From positions 1 to 45,371 of the forward strand of contig JACPYV010000057.1 of NCBI GenBank assembly GCA_016195825.1: DNA of 45,371 bases, read 5' to 3'. Below are positions 8,307 through 18,910 of the stretch, one piece after another. The position numbers and the translations under genes were made by a program. The notes under the pieces were generated by a model. It did no database searches. It worked only from the letters and a program-made list of their open reading frames with translations, and was not told the origin of the DNA. This DNA is from Burkholderiales bacterium (GTDB lineage: Bacteria > Pseudomonadota > Gammaproteobacteria > Burkholderiales > Burkholderiaceae_C). How positions within the stretch are numbered: the stretch's first letter is position 1; each line of letters starts with the position of its first letter.

Positions 8307-9998
8307 ATGCCCCTCACGGCTCTGCGCCCGACGTTGCTGGGTGCTCTCACACCCGCTTTGGCTCTGCTGCTTGGCCTGGCACCGCAAGGCGCTTCGGCCC
8401 TGGGGCTGGGCCGCCCGCAGGTGCATTCGGCCCTTGGCAAGCCACTGGACGTCAGCGTCCCGTTCACGTTGGCGGACGGTGAGCAATTGACGGATGGCTG
8501 CCTGCGCGCCGACGTGTCGGCCCGCGATGCGCGCGTGCCCGCCGGACTGTTGCAAATGCGCGTCGAGGGTGAGCCTGGGCAGCAGCGCATCCGCCTGCAA
8601 AGCCTCGCACGCATCGACGAACCCGCGCTGCGCATCACGTTGGCGCTGGGCTGCCCGCTACGGCTGACACGCGAATTCAACGCCTTCATCGACCCACCGA
8701 CTGGTGCTGCCGCCGCGCCGCCGCCGGCCCCCAGCCCTCAGCCGACCGCCGCCATCGAACCTCGTCAGCTGGCCGACGCGACCTCCGCGCCTGCGCCAGC
8801 GCCTGTGGCGCGGCAGCGGGTCCGTCCCAAGCCGGCGCGCGCGATCGGCCCGCGCCTGGTGCTGGAACGGCCGGAGGTGCTGGTCAGCGAGGCGCCGCGG
8901 CCCGTCGCCGCGGCCAGTGCCGCTGAGCTGGAGCTGACGCCGGAACTCGAGGCCCAGATCGCCCAGCTGGAACAAACCGTGGCGCAGCTGCGCGCCGAGC
9001 TTGAGGCGCGGCAGCTGGCCGAGGCCGGTGCCGCCTCCGCTGCGCAGCCGCCGGCTCCAACGTCTTCCCAGGCGGCAGCCCCGTTGCCAGCCGTCTCGCC
9101 GGCCGCGCGTGCCCATGCCTACCGCGATCCGATGACCTGGCTGATGACGCTGGGTCTGAGTCTGCTGGCTGGTGCGGCGGCGTTTTACGGCAGCCGCTGG
9201 CGCGACCTGCGCGCCCGCCGCGAGCTGGCCTACTGGCGCGCCCTGCATGCTGCCGAAGGGGCGGGCGTGCCCGTCGCGCCGGTGGTGCCGCAGCCAGGCA
9301 TGGCGCCGCCCGTCATCGGTGAGGCGGCTGCGCTGCCAGACGAAGGCCAGCACCAGGCCACCCGCCCTCAGCCGCGGCCCATGCCCTGGCCGCCCGCGCA
9401 GATCGGCTCGCTGCAGCCGTCGTCGTCCATGCAGGCGACCCAGCCGCTGCCGGCGCAGGTCGCGTCCGCGCCATTGCTGTCCAACGAGCTGACCGTGGCC
9501 GACGATTTGCTGGACCTGCAGCAGCAGGTCGATTTCCTGCAGTTGCTGGGCCAGCATGAGGCTGCGGCAGACCTGCTGGCGGCCCGCCTGACGCGCGGCC
9601 AAGTGGGGGCCATGCCGTATCTGCTGTTGATGGAGCTGTGCCAGCAGCGCGGCGAGCCCGAGGTATTTGCCGAACTGGCCCGGCAGTTCGAGCAGCGTTT
9701 CAACGTCCTGCCCCCGCAGTGGTCGCAAAGCCTGGCGCGCGGTCGCAGCCTGGACGCCAGCCCCAGCGTCATCGCGCACCTGCAGGTGGTCTGGTCCGAC
9801 GCCGGCAGCGCGATGAACATGCTGAAGGACTTGCTCGCCCGGGGCGGTGGCCCGGGTGTGCCGCACTTCGACCTGCCGGCCTACCGGGACTTGCTGACGC
9901 TGTACAGCGTGGCGCGTGACCTTTTCGAGGCCGGCCTGCGTGGCGAGGACGTGGACCTGATGCTGCCCATCGACTCCGGCTTTGGCCGCGAGGCCTGA
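8307..9998 (+). CDS. FimV/HubP-like inner-membrane protein
   Basis: The 563 residues begin with a signal peptide (cleavage probably after GASA). Next comes the FimV N-terminal domain (LGLGRPQVHSALGKPLDVSV), which in the family precedes polar localisation and type IV pilus functions. A Pro/Ala-rich linker and a coiled coil (LEAQIAQLEQTVAQLRAELE, about residues 212-231) lead to one transmembrane segment (about 274-292). The cytoplasmic part has helical TPR-like repeats (DDLLDLQQQVDFLQLLGQHE). Unlike many FimV proteins I see no clear LysM peptidoglycan-binding motif, and it is shorter than the Pseudomonas protein. It stands alone between a divergent regulator and a convergent cysB, so the exact role is open. 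Confidence 0.75.
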   Translation: MPLTALRPTLLGALTPALALLLGLAPQGASALGLGRPQVHSALGKPLDVSVPFTLADGEQLTDGCLRADVSARDARVPAGLLQMRVEGEPGQQRIRLQSLARIDEPALRITLALGCPLRLTREFNAFIDPPTGAAAAPPPAPSPQPTAAIEPRQLADATSAPAPAPVARQRVRPKPARAIGPRLVLERPEVLVSEAPRPVAAASAAELELTPELEAQIAQLEQTVAQLRAELEARQLAEAGAASAAQPPAPTSSQAAAPLPAVSPAARAHAYRDPMTWLMTLGLSLLAGAAAFYGSRWRDLRARRELAYWRALHAAEGAGVPVAPVVPQPGMAPPVIGEAAALPDEGQHQATRPQPRPMPWPPAQIGSLQPSSSMQATQPLPAQVASAPLLSNELTVADDLLDLQQQVDFLQLLGQHEAAADLLAARLTRGQVGAMPYLLLMELCQQRGEPEVFAELARQFEQRFNVLPPQWSQSLARGRSLDASPSVIAHLQVVWSDAGSAMNMLKDLLARGGGPGVPHFDLPAYRDLLTLYSVARDLFEAGLRGEDVDLMLPIDSGFGREA

Positions 9999-10004
9999 AG
10001 GCGG

Positions 10005-10949
10005 TCACATGCCGAAGTCGGTCGAGTCGCCGTTCATGGCCTTTTCTATGAGCCTGCGGCTCAGCCGCTCAGAGAGCAGTTCGGCGAAGCTGTAGACGTA
10101 GTTGCGCAGGTAGGCGCCGCGCTTGAAGGCGATGCGCGTGACGTTGCTGCCCAGCAGCGCACCCAGCGGCCGGGCGACGAGGTCGCTGTTGGTGGGCTCC
10201 TCGCGCATGGCCATCTCGGCGACGATGCCCACACCCATGCCCAGGCGCACATAGGTCTTGATGACGTCGGAGTCGATGGCCTCCAGCACGATGTTGGGTG
10301 TCAGGTGGCGGGCGGCAAAGGCCTTGTCGACGCGGGTGCGGCCGGTGAAGCTGGGGTGGTAGGACACCAGCGGCTCGGCGGCCAGCTGTTCGAGGTTGAC
10401 GCGCTCGACCGAAGCGAGCGGGTGGTCACGCGGGACGACCATGACGTGCTGCCACTCGTAGCAGGGCAGGGTGACCAGCTCTGGGTATTGCGCCAGCGAT
10501 TCGGTCGCCAGGCCCAAGTCGGCGCTCTCGTCCAGCAGCATCTTGGCGACCTGATCGGGGCTGCCCTGGTGCAGGCTGATGCGCAGCTGCGGCAGGTTCT
10601 TGCGCAGTTGCGCCACCGGCGCAGGCAACACGTAGCGGGCCTGGGTGTGGGTCGTGGCAATGGAGAAGGTGCCGCTGTCCTGGCGCGAGTACTCCTCGCC
10701 GATGCGCTTCAGGTTGCCGACCTCGCGCAGGATGATCTCGATGCAGGCCAGCACCTGCTGGCCCGGCTCGGTGATGCGGCGCAGTCGCTTGCCGTGGCGG
10801 GAGAAGATGTCGACGCCCAGCTCCTCCTCCAGCTCCAGGATGGCCTTGGACACGCCGGGCTGCGACGTGAACAGCGCCTTGGCGGTCTCGGTCAGGTTGA
10901 GGTTGCGGCGGGCGGCTTCCTGGACGAAGCGGAATTGATGCAGGTTCAT
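10005..10949 (-). CDS. cysB: CysB-family LysR-type regulator of sulfur assimilation
   Basis: The 314 residues start MNLHQFRFVQEAARRNLNLT, characteristic of CysB/Cbl rather than of other LysR proteins. The winged helix-turn-helix is followed by the inducer-binding domain with the CysB hallmarks SIATTHTQARY (the TTHTQ anion-binding segment) and a late GMGVGIVAEMA. CysB senses N-acetylserine/O-acetylserine and sulfate and activates cysteine biosynthesis genes. The gene lies 76 bases downstream of cbiX on the same strand. cbiX may serve sirohaem synthesis for sulfite reductase, so a shared sulfur theme is plausible. CysB versus the paralogue Cbl cannot be settled from sequence alone. Confidence 0.88.
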   Translation of the reverse strand: MNLHQFRFVQEAARRNLNLTETAKALFTSQPGVSKAILELEEELGVDIFSRHGKRLRRITEPGQQVLACIEIILREVGNLKRIGEEYSRQDSGTFSIATTHTQARYVLPAPVAQLRKNLPQLRISLHQGSPDQVAKMLLDESADLGLATESLAQYPELVTLPCYEWQHVMVVPRDHPLASVERVNLEQLAAEPLVSYHPSFTGRTRVDKAFAARHLTPNIVLEAIDSDVIKTYVRLGMGVGIVAEMAMREEPTNSDLVARPLGALLGSNVTRIAFKRGAYLRNYVYSFAELLSERLSRRLIEKAMNGDSTDFGM

Positions 10950-11025
10950 GGCAGTGGCGCTCGGCCGCTCGGAGCCACCGCCAGCCCTCTCGTGGAGCGG
11001 CGAGCGGCCCGCGAGCGTGGGGGTT

Positions 11026-11394
11026 TCAGGACAGCACTGAGGCGCCGGCTTGGCTCATGGCGTCGAGAACGATGTCGTGCTCGCCCAATGAGGGGTGAAG
11101 TTGCCAGTCGACCGCCGCGCCGTGACGCTCGCGCAGGCGGTCCAGCAGCGGTGGGATGTCGCGGCGCACGTGGCCACCGGTGCCGAGGAACATCGGCACG
11201 ACGTGGATGACATTGCAGCCAGCGTCGACGAGCTGGTCGGCGGCGGCTTCTATGCCGGGCGACATGAATTCCAGATAGGCCAGCGCCAGCGGTACGCCGG
11301 GGCGCTCGGTGCGCAGGCGTGCCGCCACGGCTTCGAAGGGCCGTGCCCAGGCGGCGTCGCGGGCGCCATGCGCGAACAGCAGCAGGCCGTCCAT
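11026..11394 (-). CDS. cbiX: CbiX-type sirohydrochlorin chelatase (short form)
   Basis: The 122 residues form a single-domain chelatase of the CbiX-S/SirB group: LLLFAHGARDAAWARPFE with the metal-binding histidine near residue 9, then CNVIHVVPMFLGTGGHVRRDIPPLL with the second histidine. These proteins insert cobalt or iron into sirohydrochlorin. Placement beside cysB suggests iron insertion for sirohaem, which is inference. The ATG overlaps the TGA of lptG (start base 11394 is within the lptG stop), so the two are translationally coupled. Confidence 0.85.
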   Translation of the reverse strand: MDGLLLFAHGARDAAWARPFEAVAARLRTERPGVPLALAYLEFMSPGIEAAADQLVDAGCNVIHVVPMFLGTGGHVRRDIPPLLDRLRERHGAAVDWQLHPSLGEHDIVLDAMSQAGASVLS

Positions 11395-12521
11395 CAGCGA
11401 TACCTCACCAGCCACGTGAACGCTGCCATCGACAAGCCCAAGTAGAGCAGGCTGGGCGTTGCCGCGACGACCCAGGGCGTCCAGTTCTTCAGCAGGCCCA
11501 GGTGGCCTGCCACGTTGTTCAGCAGCATGAAGCTGATGCCCAGCATGATGCCGCCAAAGACCTTGATGCTGATGCCGCCCGCGCGGCCGTGCAGGTAGGC
11601 GAAGGGCAGGGCCAGCGCCACCATGACGAAGCAGGCGAACGGATAGAAGGCTTTGCGCCAGAACTGGATGTTGTGCGCCTGGGCCGACTGCTCCTGGGCC
11701 GACAGGTGCGCCGTGTAGCGGTACAGCTCCAGCGTGGACATGGACATGGCCGGCAGCACAGCCGCGGCGATGACGCCGGCATGCAGCGAGCTCTGCCAGT
11801 CGAGCTTGTCCAGCTTCTGCTCGCTGACGACCACCTCGCCAACCGAGCCGGTGGCCGTTGCAGCGCCGGCATTCCAAACCGTGCGCTTGACGGTCTGCAG
11901 GTGCCACAGCCCCTGGCCGTCAACATCGACGTTGTCGGCCTCGGTCCGAGACATCAGCCGCCCCTCGGCATCGAACTCGTAGATGCGTACATCCTCCAGC
12001 TCGCCGCCGGTGCCCACGCGGCCGACCTTGACCGAGTAGCTGCGCTACTGGCCGTCAATCTTCTGATGGTCTTTCAGCCAGGCGCCGCGCTTGGCCGGGC
12101 TGGCGTCATGGCTGAAACTGGCGCGCATGTCGTCGCCCGAGCGCTCGAACTGAGGCGCGACATAGTCGCCGACGACGAAGGTCAGCACGGCAAACACGGC
12201 CGCCAGGCCCGCCAGCAGCGTGAGCGCGCGCGCGGGGCCCAGGCCACCGGTGCGCAAGATGGTGAACTCACTGCTCTGCGCCAGGCGGGCCAGCGCGACG
12301 ATGGCGCCGATTAGCACAGCGATGGGGAAAAGGTCGTAGAAGTGGCCCGGCAGCTCCATGACCGCCAGCGCCGCAGCCTTGCCGCTTCCAGCGCCGATTC
12401 GCGCCATGCGCTCCAGCTCGTCGACGAAGTCAAAGAAGAAGAACAACGACAGGAAGGCCAGCGCGACCAGCACAACGGAGCCGACGATGTCCTTGTAGAG
12501 CAGGCGGCGGACGGTCCTCAT
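11394..12521 (-). CDS. lptG: LptG, LPS export permease, interrupted by in-frame TAG
   Basis: The start ATG overlaps the lptF stop as ATGA. The gene encodes 375 residues when one in-frame TAG (12047-12045, codon 159) is read, matching normal LptG length of roughly 360. Segments upstream of the TAG include [20 protein letters not shown] and the membrane helices up to VGDYVAPQFE. Downstream, the periplasmic beta-jellyroll resumes in frame (RSYSVKVGRVGTGGELEDV, RIYEFDAEGRL), followed by the last membrane helices and ending FTWLVRYR. LptG pairs with LptF in the LptB2FG transporter that extracts LPS from the inner membrane; it is essential in most LPS-bearing bacteria. A 158-residue fragment without the jellyroll and C-terminal helices should not function, so either UAG is decoded or the base is wrong. 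Confidence 0.88.
12045..12047 (-). other. in-frame TAG at codon 159 of lptG
   Basis: On the minus strand the codons read GAC GGC CAG TAG CGC AGC TAC, that is KIDGQ-stop-RSYSVKV. The position is inside the periplasmic domain in a hydrophilic turn where Gln or Glu would fit. Both flanks are recognisable LptG in the same frame, so no insertion or deletion is involved. Confidence 0.95.
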
Positions 12522-13615
12522 GTTGCGGCTCCCTTGAGGCGGCGGCGCAGGCAGAAGCGGTTGGCGTTGTCGCGCAGCCAGATGACCGCCAACGCCAGGA
12601 AGAGGGCGCTGCCGTGCACGGCCACCAGTGCCCGCGGCAGCCCCATGCGGCCATTGCCGACCCAGGACTGCGACAGATTGATGAGGTTGAAGTAGACGAT
12701 GAAGGCCAGCAGCGCGAACAGCAGGTTCCAGTTGCCAGCACGGCGCGGGTTGGATGCGGACAGGCCCACACCCAGCAGCGCCATGTTGATGCCACCCAGG
12801 ATCATGCCCAGCCGCCAGGCCAGCTCGCCCTGGTTCTTGGCCGTGGGCGCGCGCAGCAGGTCCAGCGTTGGCATCGCCTTGGGCGGCAACTGGTTGGCGT
12901 TGGCCAGCGCCTGGGTGTCGGTCAGCACCTTGTACTGCTCAAAGCGCGCCAAGCTCTTCTCGCCGGTCTTTTGCTGGGTCTCGTTGCGCTGGCCGTGGTC
13001 CAGCACCAGGAAGCGGTCGTCGCCCTCCATCTCCAGGCGGCCGCGGGAAGACGTCGTCACGGACTCGCGCTCATGCTGGTTGGCGAGTATGAAGACATTG
13101 CGCCCGGTGGCGGCGTTGTCGCCGTCGCGCTCGATGAAGAAGACCCGGCTGCCATCGCGCGAGCTCTGGAACTGGCCGGGTGCCACGCGCGACAGGTCGC
13201 TGCGCTTCTGGTAGCGGTCACGCAGCTCGGCGCTGTTCTGGTTGCCCCAGGGCCAGACGACCAGCTCCAGAACGATGACGGCCAGCAGGATAGGCCAGGC
13301 CATGCGCAGCACCGGCCGCACGAAGTGCGACAGCGGGATGCCGCTGGCAAACCAGATCGTCATCTCCGACTCGCGGTAGAAACGCCCCAGCGTGATGACG
13401 ACGGCGATGAACAGCGAAAGGATCAGCATGGTTGCCAGGTGGGCGATGGTGGCGTAGCCCATCAGCAGCACCACGTCCTGCGGTGCCACGTTGCCGCCGG
13501 CGGCCTGGCCCAGCGTGCGGATCAGCGTCGACGTGAGCATGATGGTCAGGATGACCACGAGCGTGACGCCGAAGCTCTTGGCCAGCTCGGACCGCGTCGA
13601 TGAATCGAATAACAT
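12518..13615 (-). CDS. lptF: LptF, LPS export permease
   Basis: The start is ATG at 13615 ([20 protein letters not shown], the usual betaproteobacterial LptF start); a TTG one codon earlier is less likely. The 365 residues have N-terminal helices 1-3, a periplasmic jellyroll (about 130-260, [17 protein letters not shown]) and C-terminal helices 4-6 ([20 protein letters not shown]). LptF and LptG form the membrane core of the LptB2FG transporter. It overlaps lptG by four bases and is divergent from pepA with only 28 bases between start codons, so the promoters of this pair must extend into each other's coding sequence. Unlike lptG, this gene is uninterrupted. Confidence 0.93.
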   Translation of the reverse strand: MLFDSSTRSELAKSFGVTLVVILTIMLTSTLIRTLGQAAGGNVAPQDVVLLMGYATIAHLATMLILSLFIAVVITLGRFYRESEMTIWFASGIPLSHFVRPVLRMAWPILLAVIVLELVVWPWGNQNSAELRDRYQKRSDLSRVAPGQFQSSRDGSRVFFIERDGDNAATGRNVFILANQHERESVTTSSRGRLEMEGDDRFLVLDHGQRNETQQKTGEKSLARFEQYKVLTDTQALANANQLPPKAMPTLDLLRAPTAKNQGELAWRLGMILGGINMALLGVGLSASNPRRAGNWNLLFALLAFIVYFNLINLSQSWVGNGRMGLPRALVAVHGSALFLALAVIWLRDNANRFCLRRRLKGAAT

Positions 13616-13643
13616 CAAATCACTCTATCTACTTCTGGTCATT

Positions 13644-15107
<1,464 letters not shown>

Positions 15108-15530
15108 GTGCCCGTTCAGGTCAGCTTCTACAGCGACGCGGCCGACCCGCTGCAGTACGCCTGCCGGTTGATCCGTCGCGCGCTCGCGTCGGGCAAGCCG
15201 GTGGGTGTCTGCGTGCCGGCGGCCGAGGCCTCACGGCTGGATGCGCTGCTGTGGAGCTTCGAGGCGACCGAGTTCATCCCGCACCGGCGTTGGGATGGCG
15301 TGACGCCGCCCGCGCCGGGTGAAGTGCTGCTGGTCGACGACGCGGCCTGCCTGCCGCATCGGGGCCTGCTGCTCAATCTCGGGCCGGACATGCCGTCCGG
15401 TGCGCTTGAATTCGAGCGCGTGCTCGAGGTCATCGGCAGCGAGCCCGCGCGCGTTCAGGCAGGGCGCGCGCGATACCGCGTCTATCAGCAGGCCGGCGCC
15501 AGGCTGGACCACTTTTCAGCGGCGGGTTGA
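15108..15530 (+). CDS. holC: DNA polymerase III chi subunit
   Basis: The 140 residues from GTG at 15108, directly after the pepA stop codon, match HolC: QVSFYSDAADPLQYACRLIRRALASG, then LDALLWSFEATEFIPH and a final RYRVYQQAGARLDHF. Chi links the clamp loader to single-stranded DNA-binding protein at the replication fork. Gene order pepA-holC is conserved in proteobacteria, which strengthens the call. The length is usual for the family. Confidence 0.9.
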   Translation: MPVQVSFYSDAADPLQYACRLIRRALASGKPVGVCVPAAEASRLDALLWSFEATEFIPHRRWDGVTPPAPGEVLLVDDAACLPHRGLLLNLGPDMPSGALEFERVLEVIGSEPARVQAGRARYRVYQQAGARLDHFSAAG

Positions 15531-15652
15531 CAACGTTGCGTCCACGCTTTCCCGAATGAGAGCCCCCCGGATTTGGGGTATGTTCAATTGGTTGAAAAAT
15601 CAACAGTTCTAGTTGTCTGTTTGTTCCTCTCAATTCAAACCGGAGTTGATCC

Positions 15653-16795
15653 ATGCAAGTCAAGTTGAATGTGGTGGTGGGTGCAGTGGCAGCACTGCTC
15701 AGCGGTGCCGCAATGTCCCAGGACATGGTCGTCAAGATCGGTCACGTCGGCCCCACCAGCGGCCAGATCGCCCACCTGGGCAAGGACAATGAGCTGGGCG
15801 CCCGCCTGGCCATCGAAGACTTGAACGCCAAGGGCGTCACGATCGGCGGCAAGAAGGTCAAGTTCGAGCTGCTGGCCGAAGACGATGCCGGTGATCCGAA
15901 GCAGGGCACGGCCGCTGCGCAGAAGCTGGTCGACGCCAAGGTCAACGGCGTGGTGGGCCACCTGAACTCGGGCACCTCCATCCCGGCCTCCAAGGTCTAC
16001 AGCGACGCTGGCATCCCGCAGATCTCCCCGTCTGCTACCAACCCCAAGTTCACCCGCAACGGCTACAAGACGACGTTCCGCGTCGTGGCTGACGACGTGC
16101 ACCTGGGCGGCACGCTGGGCAAGTATTCGGTCACGCAGCTCAAGGGCAAGTCCATCGCCGTCATCGATGACCGCACGGCCTACGGCCAGGGCGTCGCGGA
16201 CGAGTTCGAAAAGGGCGTCAAGGGCGCGGGCGGCAAGGTCGTCGGCCGTGAGTTCACCAACGACAAGGCCACGGACTTCACCGCCATCCTGACCTCCTTG
16301 AAGGGCAAGAAGCCCGACGTCGTCTTCTTCGGCGGCATGGACGCCGTGGCCGGCCCGATGCTGCGCCAGATGAAGCAGCTGGGCATTGAAGCCAAGTTCA
16401 TGGGCGGCGACGGCATCTGCACGGGCGAACTGCCCAAGCTGGCCGCCGGCACCATGGGTGACGGCCAGGTCGTCTGCGCCGAGGCTGGCGGCGTCGAAGG
16501 CGAAGCCAAGAAGTCCATGGACGACTTCAAGGCCAAGTTCAAGGCCAAGTTCAACGTCGACGTGCAAATCTATGCACCGTACGTCTACGACGCCGTCAAC
16601 GTTCTGGCAGCTGCCATGGTCAAGGCCAACTCGGCAGAGCCCGCCAAGTACCTGCCCGTGCTGGCCAAGACCGCCGGCTATAAGGGTGTGACCGGCACCA
16701 TCGCCTTCGACGAAAAGGGCGACATCAAGAACGGCTCGCTGACGCTCTACACCTACAAGGGTGGTGCTCGCGAGCAGATCGCCGTCGTGCGCTGA
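15653..16795 (+). CDS. branched-chain amino acid ABC transporter substrate-binding protein (LivJ/LivK-like)
   Basis: The 380 residues begin with a signal peptide (MQVKLNVVVGAVAALLSGAA, cleavage near AMSQ) and then VVKIGHVGPTSGQIAHLGKD, the start of the type I periplasmic binding fold. AEDDAGDPKQGTAAAQKLVD and GVVGHLNSGTSIPAS are typical of Leu/Ile/Val-binding proteins. Ribosome binding site GGAG lies about eight bases before the ATG. No permease or ATPase genes adjoin, so it must use a transporter encoded elsewhere. A strong intrinsic terminator follows at once, making it a single-gene unit. Ligand specificity cannot be read from sequence. Confidence 0.9.
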   Translation: MQVKLNVVVGAVAALLSGAAMSQDMVVKIGHVGPTSGQIAHLGKDNELGARLAIEDLNAKGVTIGGKKVKFELLAEDDAGDPKQGTAAAQKLVDAKVNGVVGHLNSGTSIPASKVYSDAGIPQISPSATNPKFTRNGYKTTFRVVADDVHLGGTLGKYSVTQLKGKSIAVIDDRTAYGQGVADEFEKGVKGAGGKVVGREFTNDKATDFTAILTSLKGKKPDVVFFGGMDAVAGPMLRQMKQLGIEAKFMGGDGICTGELPKLAAGTMGDGQVVCAEAGGVEGEAKKSMDDFKAKFKAKFNVDVQIYAPYVYDAVNVLAAAMVKANSAEPAKYLPVLAKTAGYKGVTGTIAFDEKGDIKNGSLTLYTYKGGAREQIAVVR

Positions 16796-16813
16796 TCGTC
16801 TCCCTCTGAGTGC

Positions 16814-16840
16814 AACGCCCGCCAGCCGGCGGGCGTTTTT
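16814..16840 (+). terminator. Rho-independent terminator of the LivJ-like gene
   Basis: AACGCCCGCC (16814-16823) pairs perfectly with GGCGGGCGTT (16828-16837) around an AGCC loop, followed by a T run ending at 16840. It starts 18 bases after the TGA stop. Confidence 0.93.
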
Positions 16841-16846
16841 ACTTAC

Positions 16847-16873
16847 AGCGAACCCGCCATTGGCGGGTTCGCT
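16847..16873. repeat. perfect 13-bp inverted repeat just after the terminator
   Basis: AGCGAACCCGCCA (16847-16859) and TGGCGGGTTCGCT (16861-16873) are exact reverse complements separated by a single T. There is no T run on the plus strand. It could be a second, backup or bidirectional terminator, or a REP-like element or protein site. Confidence 0.8.
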
Positions 16874-17485
16874 GCTTTCGGTAAACCAGAAATCGAAGTA
16901 GTCATTTGATTGGACGACAAATGAATGCGACTTGCGACAGGTCGGCTGCATAAATAGCGGCCGAGATATGCCGCGTGATATTCGCGCGGTCGCGATTCTT
17001 TGTGTCAACTGCGCCCTACCGGCATTGAAAAACAGCCTTCGTGGGTTTTCAAAGGAACGCCCGTGAGGTTCCGCACGCTTTGCACGCCGGCGTGGCGGGC
17101 CTGTCATGGTGCTGTCGCCGGCTTTCGGGTCTACTGCCGCCGGTCGTGAAAATGACCGTCTCGACGGCTCCTGCGGCGGTGGGCGGGCGAGGCGGATTCA
17201 AGGGGCAGGCCCCCTCTAAACGGGGGGCTTTCAAGCCCAGGGGCCGGAGGCATGATGCCGGCGCGGTCAAGGTCGGGTTGCGGGTGCTCGTCGCGGCGTC
17301 AAGTCCGGGGCATTCAGGCTCGACCACCGGTCTCCGAAACAGTCCATCGTTTGAGGACTTGCGGATGACCGGCGAAGCAACAGGCGGCATCTGCGCCAGG
17401 ATGAATGAAATATCGATTTGATTCGAATTTCGTTGATCGGAATGCAAATACGGATGACGCCAGGCGGAAGTGATCGGGGACGCAA
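16874..17485 (+). other. 612-base stretch without a recognised gene, leader/promoter region of the polysaccharide locus
   Basis: No open frame here resembles a protein I know, and I see no tRNA. The ends are AT-richer than the surroundings, as expected for promoters. Small structures are visible: an imperfect 9-bp inverted repeat at 17025-17052 (TTGAAAAAC/GGTTTTCAA), a GC hairpin at 17209-17228 (GCCCCC/GGGGGC), and two copies of the palindrome ATTCGAAT at 17421-17428 and 17489-17496, the second just inside the next gene. I found no convincing sigma-54 site and no riboswitch that I can name. A long untranslated leader with regulatory structure is possible but unproven. Confidence 0.5.
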
Positions 17486-18868
17486 ATGATTCGAATATTC
17501 AACCATTACCTGCACAAGCAGACCCTGCTACAGGTCTTCTTTGACCTTGGCCTGATTGTTTTCGCCGTCATCGCGGTGGTGTTGAGCCAAGGAGAGGCGG
17601 CCCAGACGGTGCTTCCGTTCGCTGCCTCGCATGGCCTGTCGCTGGCCGGCTGCATGTTCGTGATCAATTCGGCTACGGGCTTCTACCAGCACGTCCACAA
17701 CCGCTCTGTCACCGAATCCTGCGCACGCGCGCTGTTCGGCCTGCTGTTCGGCTTGCCGCTGGCCTACGCCATCTTCAGCCTGGTGCCTTCCAACACCAGC
17801 CATCGCGACATGCTGACGCTGGTGGCCATGGCTGCCGTCGCGGCCGTCATGGTGCACCGGGTCTACGCCGCTCATTCCGGTACCCAGGCCCGCATGCGCA
17901 GCCGCATCCTGATCTTCGGTACCGGAGCGGCCGCGCGCACCGTGGGCAACACGCTGCGTGCCTCCGACCCGCATGCCCAGATCGTCGGCTTCTACGCGGG
18001 GCCGAATGAGGAACAGCACGAGGTGCCGCACGGCGAAATCATCAATGACGGTGCCAACCTGACCGAAGCAGCGCTGAAGCTCAACGTGGATGAAATCGTC
18101 GTCGCATTGAGCGAGCGCCGAGGCGGCAGCATGCCGCTGCGCCAGTTGCTGGACTGCAAGTTGTCCGGTGTGCGGGTTGTCGACATCGCCACCCATTTCG
18201 AGAAGACGCTCGCGCAGATCAACATCAAGCATGTCAACGCCGGCTGGCTGGTATTTGGCGATGGCTTCAGCCAGGGCATGGTGCGTGCTGCCATCAAGCG
18301 CGTCTGCGACTTGGTGTTTGCGGCACTGATCCTGGCTGTGTCTTGGCCCGTCATGCTTGTCACGGCGTTGCTGATCCGCCTCGAGTCCCGCGGTCCGGTG
18401 CTGTATCGCCAGGAGCGCATTGGCTTGAACGGTGTGCCCTTCAAGGTCATCAAGTTCCGCAGCATGCGAACCGATGCCGAGAAGGATGGCAAGCCGCGCT
18501 GGGCGACCAAGAACGATGATCGCGTGACCCGTGTCGGCCGCTTCATCCGCAAGGTGCGCATCGACGAGTTGCCGCAGCTCTTCAACGTGCTGTGGGGCGA
18601 GATGAGCATGGTCGGCCCGCGCCCCGAGCGGCAGTTCTTCGTCGACGAATTGATCAGCAAGATTCCCTACTACTCGGTGCGCCACAGCGTGAAGCCGGGC
18701 GTGACCGGTTGGGCGCAGGTGCGCTACGAGTACGGTTCGACGATCGAGGACTCGGTCGAGAAGCTGCAGTACGACCTGTACTACGTGAAGAACCACTCGC
18801 TCTTCCTGGATCTGCTGATCATGCTGGAGACCGTGGCCGTCGTGTTGACCGGCAAGGGCGCGCGCTGA
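17486..18868 (+). CDS. XrtA/PEP-CTERM system priming glycosyltransferase (polyprenyl glycosylphosphotransferase, TIGR03013-like)
   Basis: The 460 residues have four to five N-terminal transmembrane helices, a central Rossmann-like CoA-binding-type domain (SRILIFGTGAAARTVGNTLR, about 137-156) and the C-terminal bacterial sugar transferase domain: KRVCDLVFAALILAVSWPVM, GPVLYRQERIGLNGVPFKVI, KFRSMRTDAE, IDELPQLFNVLWGEMSMVGP and RPERQFF. Such enzymes move a sugar-1-phosphate to undecaprenyl phosphate and start the exopolysaccharide repeat unit. ATG at 17486 has GGGGA seven bases upstream. It is the first gene of the locus and is followed 42 bases later by prsK, with a small 6-bp hairpin (18876-18891) in the gap. 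Confidence 0.93.
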   Translation: MIRIFNHYLHKQTLLQVFFDLGLIVFAVIAVVLSQGEAAQTVLPFAASHGLSLAGCMFVINSATGFYQHVHNRSVTESCARALFGLLFGLPLAYAIFSLVPSNTSHRDMLTLVAMAAVAAVMVHRVYAAHSGTQARMRSRILIFGTGAAARTVGNTLRASDPHAQIVGFYAGPNEEQHEVPHGEIINDGANLTEAALKLNVDEIVVALSERRGGSMPLRQLLDCKLSGVRVVDIATHFEKTLAQINIKHVNAGWLVFGDGFSQGMVRAAIKRVCDLVFAALILAVSWPVMLVTALLIRLESRGPVLYRQERIGLNGVPFKVIKFRSMRTDAEKDGKPRWATKNDDRVTRVGRFIRKVRIDELPQLFNVLWGEMSMVGPRPERQFFVDELISKIPYYSVRHSVKPGVTGWAQVRYEYGSTIEDSVEKLQYDLYYVKNHSLFLDLLIMLETVAVVLTGKGAR

Positions 18869-18910
18869 GCCTCGCTCGGCGTAAGCGCCGATGCCCGAGG
18901 CCCGCGGGGC

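Noticed and set aside
17219-17258. Weak sigma-54-like GG-N10-GC near GGCATGATGCCGGC before the priming transferase
   Set aside because: Only the spacing fits; neither the -24 nor the -12 bases match consensus, so it is likely chance in GC-rich DNA.
16874-17485. c-di-GMP (GEMM) riboswitch upstream of the polysaccharide genes
   Set aside because: I looked for the conserved core segments and found none in the right order.
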